This document shows positions 33,564 to 39,186 of a stretch of DNA of 39,186 bases, one piece after another; the first letter of the stretch is position 1, and every line of letters starts with the position of its first letter. The DNA lies in NCBI RefSeq assembly GCF_009914765.1, contig NZ_WYDS01000007.1, forward strand, positions 133,939 through 173,124. The letters run 5' to 3'. The notes under the pieces were generated by a model. The model was given only the letters and a program-made list of their open reading frames with translations. It had not been told where the DNA came from and searched no databases. This DNA comes from Halodesulfovibrio sp. MK-HDV (GTDB taxonomy: Bacteria; Desulfobacterota; Desulfovibrionia; Desulfovibrionales; Desulfovibrionaceae). Position numbers and translations under genes: made by a program.

Positions 33564-34270
33564 ATGTCAAAAACTCGCTCTACTAAAGAATCCTTCCTCA
33601 CCGGCGCAAGCACCATCATCCCAGTAATGCCGGGCATTGTTCCCTTCGGTATGCTTACTGGGGTCGTTACAATTGCCGCCGGAATTTCTCCGCTCAAAGC
33701 CATTTTCATGACAATTTTCATGTTCGCCGGAGCCGCACAGGTTTCCGTTGCCCAACTTATGACAGAGAACAGTTCAGCCATCATTATCGTGGCTACAGCC
33801 ATCATGATCAATTTGCGCTTTGTCATGTACAGTGCGTCAATTACGCCGCACCTCGGTCCATTAAGTCCTTGGCAGCGCTATATCTCTCGTACACTTTGTC
33901 AGATCAAGCGTACGCGGTTTCCATTGTGGAATTCACACAGAAGAGCAGCAAACATCACAAGCTCCCCTTCTTCGCCGGTGCGTGTACATCTCTCTATGTA
34001 ACGTGGATGATTTCGACAATCAGCGGCATTTTTTTCGGCTCACTTATCCCTCCGGAATGGTCTTTTGACTTCGCAGTACCGCTCACCTTTTTAGCGCTGC
34101 TCGTGCCTAACATTGTTGATCGCCCGTCCGCTCTTGCCGCAGTCGTCGCCGCAATTGTTGCCATCCTTACGGTTTCGCTTCCGTACAATATGGGACTCAT
34201 GATCGGGGCATTCTCTGGTATCTTTACCGGATATTTTGTCAGTAAAAGAAAAGGAGCATGCCATGAGTAA
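33564..34270 (+). pseudogene. azlC: AzlC-family permease subunit, frameshifted
   Basis: The large subunit of the AzlCD branched-chain amino-acid exporter. The 5' part (33564 to about 33876) reads FLTGASTIIPVMPGIVPFGMLTG, and MINLRFVMYSASITPHLG. The family sequence then continues one frame back as YLSYTLSDQAYAVSIVEF through to the stop at 34270. A single base appears to be missing between about 33865 and 33885. Without it, the frame runs on into unrelated sequence to 34001. No classic slippery heptamer is present. The 3' end overlaps azlD by 8 bases, as in intact operons, so the gene may be whole and misread, or recently broken. Confidence 0.75.
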
Positions 34271-34586
34271 TAGCACGTTCTGGATTGTTATTTCCGTCAT
34301 CGGTGTCGCTACCATTATTATGCGCGGTTCTTTTATCCTTACGGCAGATCGATTCAAGCTTAGTGACAAGTTTACAGATATTCTCAAGTTCATTCCAGCG
34401 TCAGTGCTTGCGGCACTTGTCGCACCAGCAATTTTCTACCATGAAGGCATGGTTGACGCTTTACAGGGTAAAGAACGCCTGCTCGCCGGAATTATTGCCT
34501 TACTTGTTGCATACAAAACGCGAAATATTTTTTTCACCATTCTTACCGGAATGGGAACATTGTATTTGATGCAGTACTTGTTCTAG
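34263..34586 (+). CDS. azlD: AzlD-family branched-chain amino-acid exporter subunit
   Basis: 107 residues with about four helices. The N terminus FWIVISVIGVATIIMRGSF and the central LKFIPASVLAALVAPAIF match the AzlD family, the small partner of AzlC. The ATG at 34263, with AGGAG upstream, overlaps the azlC end; an in-frame start nine codons earlier is less likely. It is predicted to export branched-chain amino acids or analogues. Confidence 0.88.
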   Translation: MSNSTFWIVISVIGVATIIMRGSFILTADRFKLSDKFTDILKFIPASVLAALVAPAIFYHEGMVDALQGKERLLAGIIALLVAYKTRNIFFTILTGMGTLYLMQYLF

Positions 34587-34889
34587 CAGCCTGCACTTGG
34601 GGTCTAAAAAACTTTTACCCACAATTGCATCTTTAGATTGCGCAAAAACAAAAAAGCCTCCAAGCTGAAACTGTAAAACATTGCCGCTCTTCGTAACGAC
34701 AAAAAATTGGAGCCAATCTCGCTCCCACGGTAAACTGAGTTCTTCTTTTACCATCGAACTCTTTTACCACATATAACAACTGGAGGACTCTTGGTAGTTG
34801 CACTTGCATTTATTCTTTCAGCATCATTATTGATAGCTAAGCTCGCCAACAAAAAAAGCCCACAATTAGTACGAATCAATAAAAAAGTA
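34587..34889. other. Intergenic region after azlD
   Basis: No supported gene. Short reading frames exist on both strands but lack family resemblance or run into the terminator. A weak inverted repeat (CTCCAA/TTGGAG near 34666 and 34709) is present. Confidence 0.4.
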
Positions 34890-34932
34890 AAAAAAAATCC
34901 CCTGTTACGAAGATACGTAACAGGGGATTTTT
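34890..34932. terminator. Bidirectional terminator
   Basis: Perfect 12-bp stem TCCCCTGTTACG / CGTAACAGGGGA (34898-34909 with 34916-34927), with nine A before and TTTTT after. It serves azlCD on plus and the rhodanese-rubrerythrin gene on minus. Confidence 0.88.
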
Positions 34933-34949
34933 GTATTCTTAACCGCACA

Positions 34950-35768
34950 TTATCTACAGTTATTCAATGCTTCAGCAGCAATACGCATGTGCTGCTTTTC
35001 TGACTGACAAAGTGAGAGAAAATGCTTTTCCATCACAGAGTCTTTATACAAGTGTGCCATGTTCCGGTACAAATCATATGCAGAAAATTCTATGGCCATA
35101 GCCATTTCAACAACATTCTGACATTCAGTACCTTCTTGCATCAGCTTCTCTGCAAGCTCATCAAAGTCGAGTCCACCTTCAAGGATATCTCCCGGAAGAG
35201 AGGCATACACAGATTCAAAAGACGGCGGGTTGTCCTGAGATTTTTCCCAAAACTTGTAAATCATATGGGCATGTGCTTCTTCAGCTTTAACAAGCGTCTC
35301 CATTACTGGAGTAAAAGGAGCATTCGGGAACTGTTCCAAAACAAGTTCATAGAATTTATGAGCACCTTTTTCCAAGTTCATTGCCTGATACAACAAATCT
35401 GCATCAGAGCCTTCCATATCGAAAACTTTCAAGTTAGGCATATCCTCGATGTAATGTCCGTCCCACTCGAGATAGCCACCGAGCATATTGTAAACTTTTC
35501 CTTCAAACTCTGGATGCGTTCCAATAAAAACAGACGCAGCAACGGAACGTTTGCCTGACAGGCAGTAAACAATGGTCTCTTTAGTTGAAGAAAGTTCTGA
35601 AATGCGTTCTTCAATTTCACCAACCGGAATCAGAATTGCTCCGGCGATATGGTCTTCTTCGTATTCATCGAGAAAACGAACATCCACCAACTGGTATTGT
35701 TCCTCTCTGGTGTTACCCATAAAGCCTCTTACCTCGTCGACGGTAAGATCTTGGTATTCTTTTTCCAT
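34950..35768 (-). CDS. Rhodanese - rubrerythrin-like fusion protein
   Basis: 272 residues. The N-terminal rhodanese domain (about 5-108) has the active cysteine C69 in the loop CLSGKRS. It is followed by a ferritin-like four-helix domain (about 122-270) with paired motifs: E133 and H137 (NLEKGAHKFY), E163-E164...H166 (KAEEAHAH), E227 (IEFSAYDLY), E257...H260 (SEKQH). These fit a diiron site. The rubredoxin-like Cys4 centre of true rubrerythrins is absent. It probably couples sulfur transfer with peroxide or oxygen defence, but no such activity is established here. It is divergent from roo across 287 bases. Confidence 0.85.
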   Translation of the reverse strand: MEKEYQDLTVDEVRGFMGNTREEQYQLVDVRFLDEYEEDHIAGAILIPVGEIEERISELSSTKETIVYCLSGKRSVAASVFIGTHPEFEGKVYNMLGGYLEWDGHYIEDMPNLKVFDMEGSDADLLYQAMNLEKGAHKFYELVLEQFPNAPFTPVMETLVKAEEAHAHMIYKFWEKSQDNPPSFESVYASLPGDILEGGLDFDELAEKLMQEGTECQNVVEMAMAIEFSAYDLYRNMAHLYKDSVMEKHFLSLCQSEKQHMRIAAEALNNCR

Positions 35769-36055
35769 TTCCGGTCCTTCTTCTGCCCACTAGGGAGTAA
35801 TTATATTCACAAACCTGCCTGAAATCTTGGCTAAGAGCAGGCACACTAGCCCCTTCACACGATAACAAGCTAGTATCAATCACAAAAAAACAACTAACAA
35901 TCTGAAAAGAATAAGTTTAATCTTGCAAAGAATGTCGCAACGCGATAACCACAAGATAGACTATTTAATAGTAATAGTAATTAAATCTATTAATAACTTT
36001 TTTCTTAGAATTTTTAGTATCTCATTTCAAGTGGAAATAGATAAGGGGTCAAAAA
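35769..36055. promoter_or_regulatory. Divergent control region of rhodanese-rubrerythrin and roo
   Basis: About 290 very AT-rich bases between two oxygen-defence genes. Direct TAATAG/TAATAGTAAT repeats occur near 35964-36000. No operator can be named by eye. A GGGG-containing ribosome-binding site precedes roo. Confidence 0.4.
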
Positions 36056-37258
36056 ATGAACGATATCAAACTTGCAAAAGGTATTTACTGGGTCGGCGCT
36101 GTTGATCGGGACATCCCACCTTCAAGCGGCTATGCAGGTACAAGTTATAACGCATATTTGATCATTGATGATAAAGTGACTCTGGTTGATGGAGTAAAAA
36201 AATCTCACCGTGACCAGTTCTGGGCTCGCATACGCAACATTATCGATCCTGCAAAAATCGATTACATGATTGTGAACCATGTTGAACCGGACCACTCCAG
36301 CAACTTCCCTGAGATCATCAGCACAATTAAGCCTGAGAAAATTTTCTGTTCTGCGCCGGGGAAAGAAGCAATTATTGCCCATTTCCATGATGCGAGCTGG
36401 CCGTTCGAAGTAGTTAAAAGCGGAAACGAAATTTCACTGGGTGAAAGAACTGTTCAGTTCATTATGACCCGCATGCTTCACTGGCCGGACTCAATGTTCT
36501 CCTACCTCAAAGAAGACGGCATTTTGTTCTCTAATGATGCCTTTGGTCAACACATTGCGTCAGATGACCGTTTTGATGACGAGGTAGATATTGCAGAACC
36601 GCTTAAAGGTGCAAAATTCTTCTATGCCAACAACCTCAACCTGCTTTCACCGCTTATCAAAAAGACATTACGTGCTTTGGATACGATGGATTTAGGTCTG
36701 CGCATGATCGCACCGGATCATGGATACATCTGGCGTAGCCATCCTGATAAAATTCTTGAAGCGTACGCAGAGTGGAGTTGTCAGAAGCATTCTAAAAAAG
36801 CGCTTGTTGTGTATGACACTAAGTGGAAGTCCACTGAAATTATGGCACATGCCATTGCACAGGGAATCGAAGAGAAAAATGTTCCGGTTCAGCTTTGCAG
36901 TTTAAAAACATGGCATCGCGGTGCAATTATGGAAGAGTTCCTCACTGCCAGCACCATAGTCATGGGAAGCCCAACCATCAACAACGGTGTAATCCCAAGT
37001 ATGGCGGCATTTCTGCACTACATAACAGGTCTCAAGCCTAAGAATAAAATTGGTGCATCTTTTGGCTCCTATGGTTGGGGTGGCGAAGGTGTGCGTCAGA
37101 TCAACAGTACGCTTGATGATTTGAAAATCACACGAGTGGACGATGGCTTACGCATCAAATTTGTACCAGACGAAGCACAGCTTAAAGACTGTGTCGAATA
37201 TGGACACAAAATTGCGGAAGCAACACTAGCGTTCAATCCAGGTTGTGCAAAAGATTAA
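36056..37258 (+). CDS. roo: Rubredoxin:oxygen oxidoreductase (flavodiiron protein)
   Basis: A 400-residue flavodiiron protein that reduces O2 to water (and possibly NO) using electrons from rubredoxin. The metallo-beta-lactamase-like domain holds the diiron ligands: H75, E77 and D79 in NHVEPDH, H142 (MLHWPDS), D161 (SNDAFG) and H222 (APDHGYIW). The flavodoxin domain starts near 248, with the FMN loop DTKWKSTE and later GSPTINNG and SYGWGGEG. Length and ligand spacing follow the D. gigas enzyme. No rubredoxin gene is adjacent. It has its own terminator and is probably monocistronic. Confidence 0.94.
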   Translation: MNDIKLAKGIYWVGAVDRDIPPSSGYAGTSYNAYLIIDDKVTLVDGVKKSHRDQFWARIRNIIDPAKIDYMIVNHVEPDHSSNFPEIISTIKPEKIFCSAPGKEAIIAHFHDASWPFEVVKSGNEISLGERTVQFIMTRMLHWPDSMFSYLKEDGILFSNDAFGQHIASDDRFDDEVDIAEPLKGAKFFYANNLNLLSPLIKKTLRALDTMDLGLRMIAPDHGYIWRSHPDKILEAYAEWSCQKHSKKALVVYDTKWKSTEIMAHAIAQGIEEKNVPVQLCSLKTWHRGAIMEEFLTASTIVMGSPTINNGVIPSMAAFLHYITGLKPKNKIGASFGSYGWGGEGVRQINSTLDDLKITRVDDGLRIKFVPDEAQLKDCVEYGHKIAEATLAFNPGCAKD

Positions 37259-37288
37259 GTTCAGTACGGATTAGATATAATAAATTGT

Positions 37289-37321
37289 AGCCGGTTATCT
37301 CAGGATAACCGGCTTTTTTTA
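37289..37321 (+). terminator. Terminator of roo
   Basis: Perfect stem AGCCGGTTATC / GATAACCGGCT (37289-37299 with 37304-37314) with loop TCAG, followed by T-rich sequence. Confidence 0.88.
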
Positions 37322-37589
37322 TTCACTGCACATAATGCATACAATGATTCATCTTGATAACTTATGTTCTGTATAATCAAACCGTAACGTTCATATTGCC
37401 GGACACAATAGAAATTGAAAAAAATGAAAGGGTACATAAAAGAGTGCAACAGAATCAGATAATCTACGTAGTCCAATTTTATAGAAGCCTCCTCAATTTT
37501 TTGGGATGAATTTTAAACAAATAGCGAATGTTCAGAGAAGAATAGGACTGCTATTTATACCCTAACAAAACGAAAAAAGTGAGGTCCTT
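37322..37589. other. Intergenic region before the exported-protein gene
   Basis: AT-rich, no gene seen. It should carry the promoter of the downstream gene; no motif stands out. Confidence 0.4.
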
Positions 37590-38162
37590 ATGAATACCGT
37601 AGTTAAACAATTTTTTCTCGCTCTTCTCTGCGTCTCTTTTTTTGCATTATCAGCTCAAGCTGAAACAACCACCCCAACTAAAACAATCGGGCATGGCTCA
37701 TATTCAGTGACCATCCAGTCTGATTTTCAGGATGTAGGTCAGCTTTCAGTTTCTGTTCCATTAAATTCAGAAGTAAGCGGCCGGTTCCCCCACAGCTCAA
37801 TGCACTCAAAAGTATATACCGACGGCGAAACTATTCTATTTGTCCAGCGTATGTCTGCGCCAGTGTCAAACAACTACTTCAAACCACTTAGTGGAACCAA
37901 CGTTGCTAAATGGGGTAAGAACTGGCTCAAAAACAGCTACAGCATGAATGTTGCCAACACCACTCGTGAATTTAACAAGTACAACAACTTTATCAAAAAC
38001 CACTCTCTGACAGAAGCAACTGACTACACGGTGGAAATATTTGATCGCCTTGTCAGCCCTACCAGCATCATCCGTGTTCTTGCATTTACTCCACAGGGAA
38101 CAGCAAAACTTCCAGCAGTTCCTAAAGCAACCAATCGTTACTACGTAGAAATCAATAAGTAG
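37590..38162 (+). CDS. Exported protein of unknown function
   Basis: 190 residues, not recognised. A classic Sec signal peptide, with a hydrophobic core after MNTVVKQ and cleavage likely after SAQA, directs it to the periplasm or outside. The mature part is rich in beta-strand-like segments (YSVTIQSDF, QLSVSVPLN, TILFVQRM) and has no cysteines. GTGAGG precedes the ATG. It is monocistronic, between two terminators. Confidence 0.75.
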   Translation: MNTVVKQFFLALLCVSFFALSAQAETTTPTKTIGHGSYSVTIQSDFQDVGQLSVSVPLNSEVSGRFPHSSMHSKVYTDGETILFVQRMSAPVSNNYFKPLSGTNVAKWGKNWLKNSYSMNVANTTREFNKYNNFIKNHSLTEATDYTVEIFDRLVSPTSIIRVLAFTPQGTAKLPAVPKATNRYYVEINK

Positions 38163-38204
38163 CGCTAATGTAACTACCTCCGTTCCTAGTCATTAGCATA
38201 CGAC

Positions 38205-38245
38205 AAAGCCCTGCCATGCATTTCACTGCATGCGGGGCTTTTTTT
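38205..38245 (+). terminator. Terminator of the exported-protein gene
   Basis: AGCCCTGCCATGCA pairs with TGCATGCGGGGCT around a TTTCAC loop with one bulge, then seven T. Confidence 0.8.
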
Positions 38246-38445
38246 AGATTCTATTAAAAGATTGCAGATACGCTTATCCCAGCTTGAACAGCAACGAGGC
38301 AAAGGATCTTCATAAATGAGAAGCACTCCTTCTCATTTCCGCCTTCGAATTGGAGGCATTTATTCTCGGCCTGTTTTTAGTACCTAACCATGCAAAACGA
38401 ACTTCTTTTGAGTCACCGTGAATATTCCGAGAATCATAATGGAAA

Positions 38446-38620
38446 GGGGACGCACGGGATCACGAGGTTAAGCGCAGAGGGAATGGAAAGGTAGCGGCAG
38501 CCGTTGGCGAGGAACGAGCAGTACGGATGGCTTATGCAAAGCTAGATCTGCGCTAGCATCTCCCGTCCCCCCGCGAAAGCGTGGAATGGGAAAGCTTGGG
38601 ACTTGGTATCAGTCAAAACA
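38446..38620. ncRNA. Possible structured RNA of unknown class
   Basis: GGGGACG (38446-38452) can pair with CGTCCCC (38564-38570). Nested inside, AGCGCAGA near 38469 pairs with TCTGCGCT near 38547, or GCTAG/CTAGC forms a local hairpin there. CGC-GAAA-GCG, a GNRA tetraloop hairpin, follows at about 38572. The stretch is more GC-rich than its surroundings and has no reading frame. It does not show the landmarks of SRP RNA, tmRNA or RNase P RNA that I know. Confidence 0.3.
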
Positions 38621-38676
38621 ACTGAAGCACCTAGGACCCTATGAACTGGAAGCATTACTAGCCAGATAAAAACAGC

Positions 38677-38709
38677 AAAAGCCGTCTACCTTAAGATAGA
38701 CGGCTTTTG
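38677..38709. terminator. Hairpin terminator in the gene-free end region
   Basis: AAAAGCCGTCTA / TAGACGGCTTTT (38677-38688 with 38697-38708), with an eight-base loop. A-run and T-run flank it, so either strand could use it. It may end the transcript of the possible structured RNA. Confidence 0.7.
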
Positions 38710-38958
38710 TACAATTCAACGTAATCAATTTCTTCTTAATCCAAAGAACTGGAAATGCAATTGTAGAGCCCAACTGCCTATTCAGACACAAATGCTGAGA
38801 ATAAAGAAAAAAAGGAAGAGCCAACCAAGTTCCGTTCTACAGGAATCAACACTTTTTGATTTCATAGAACAGTTTGGCCAGCGGCGTGCCGCCTTGAACC
38901 ATAATTACTCAAATAGCTTCTGCTTCGGCACAGCCTCAGACAAAAGCCTCGGCGTGCG

Positions 38959-39014
38959 CAAGAAACGTGGTTCTTGCTTGCCTTGCGCCCGATGGGCGCT
39001 CAACGGCTTCGCCG
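38959..39014. repeat. Cluster of three perfect short hairpins
   Basis: CAAGAA-ACGTGG-TTCTTG (38959-38976), GCGCCC-GAT-GGGCGC (38985-38999) and CGGC-TTC-GCCG (39004-39014) follow one another. A short open frame crosses them (38792-39046) but resembles translated repeat DNA, not a gene. Confidence 0.55.
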
Positions 39015-39059
39015 CGGCTCTTATCGCCTGTGGGAAAGTAGGTTGAGCTATACAAACAG

Positions 39060-39095
39060 AAAAAGCCCGTTAGCTATAAAGCTAACGGGCTTTTT
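39060..39095. terminator. Terminator of the rRNA operon
   Basis: AAAAGCCCGTTAGC / GCTAACGGGCTTTT (39061-39074 with 39081-39094) around TATAAA. On the minus strand it lies about 10 bases after the 5S rRNA end and is followed by a T-run. Confidence 0.88.
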
Positions 39096-39104
39096 GAAAT
39101 AAAT

Positions 39105-39186
39105 CTTGGCAGCGACCTACTTTCCCACAGGCTCCCCTGCAGTATCATCGGCGATGGTTGGCTTGACTTCCGAGTTCGGAATGGGA
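39105..39186 (-). rRNA. rrf: 5S ribosomal RNA, 3' part (cut by window edge)
   Basis: Read on the minus strand, the sequence starts TCCCATTCCGAACTCGGAAG, the strongly conserved 5S loop, passes through CGCCGATGATACTGC and ends GGGAAAGTAGGTCGCTGCC. This is the 3' two-thirds of 5S rRNA. The gene, and presumably the rest of the rrn operon, continues beyond the window. Confidence 0.95.

Noticed and set aside
34500-34754. 84-codon frame on minus after azlD
   Set aside because: It overlaps the azlD 3' end, has a weak start and no family resemblance. It may be a remnant but cannot be supported.
34791-35003. Plus-strand frame with a TTG start, a good GGAGG site and one hydrophobic segment
   Set aside because: It runs straight through the bidirectional terminator and into the antisense of the rhodanese-rubrerythrin gene, so a real short protein is unlikely.
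38446-38620. SRP RNA, tmRNA or RNase P RNA as identity of the structured block
   Set aside because: The GGAAAGGTAGCGGCAG stretch loosely recalls the SRP RNA tip, but the conserved GGTCAGG and paired flanks are missing; landmarks of the other two are also absent.
38792-39046. 84-codon frame before the rrn terminator
   Set aside because: It is made up of hairpin DNA and the inverted 5S tail copy; no ribosome-binding site.

Overview
The window looks like chromosome of a motile, anaerobic, sulfate-reducer-type bacterium of the Desulfovibrio/Halodesulfovibrio group. This is inferred from gene content, not from a search: a rubredoxin:oxygen oxidoreductase-type flavodiiron protein, a rhodanese fused to a rubrerythrin-like domain, a bacteriohemerythrin, a flgBC-fliEFGHI operon behind a sigma-54-type promoter, and moderate GC content. 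Most of the window is ordinary housekeeping and accessory metabolism. It ends inside a 5S rRNA gene on the minus strand.

Layout. 1-5.6 kb (+): a coiled-coil gene tail, mutT, a YdcZ-type transporter, bacteriohemerythrin, asd with a class IV aminotransferase, then a GT4 glycosyltransferase coupled to a small membrane protein. 5.6-12.4 kb: a gene-free stretch with strong hairpins, murA (-), tRNA-His (+), a 927-residue hybrid sensor kinase (-) and murJ (-). 12.5-16.3 kb (+): two ABC permeases with no ATPase or binding protein beside them, then two tandem EamA paralogues. 16.5-19.8 kb (-): a probable ubiX / metallo-hydrolase / GIY-YIG / DEAD-box helicase operon. tRNA-Arg(CCG) follows.

20.7-24.4 kb (-) is an AT-rich accessory island. 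Its first gene encodes a 494-residue protein with a LysM-like segment and a C-terminal hydrophobic, glycine-rich helical pair. I read it as a putative pore-forming antibacterial effector. Next comes a polytopic membrane protein that is probably its immunity factor, then an exported protein, then a membrane protein broken by two single-base shifts. The likely immunity gene is also cut short at a nine-base homopolymer; removing one base restores a terminal membrane helix. This is the most interesting part of the window.

24.6-30.6 kb (-) is the basal-body/export operon flgB-flgC-fliE-fliF-fliG-fliH-fliI. 30.9-34.6 kb (+) holds a TPR protein, a PAS-GGDEF-EAL protein and an azlC-azlD pair in which azlC is frameshifted. 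35-37.3 kb has rhodanese-rubrerythrin (-) divergent from roo (+), an oxygen-defence pair. An exported protein of unknown function follows. The last 0.9 kb has no convincing gene but several hairpins, a possible structured RNA and an 18-base inverted copy of the 5S rRNA tail.

At least four places show genes broken by single-base indels. These may be real decay, programmed slippage or errors in the underlying assembly, and should be checked against reads before any biological reading.
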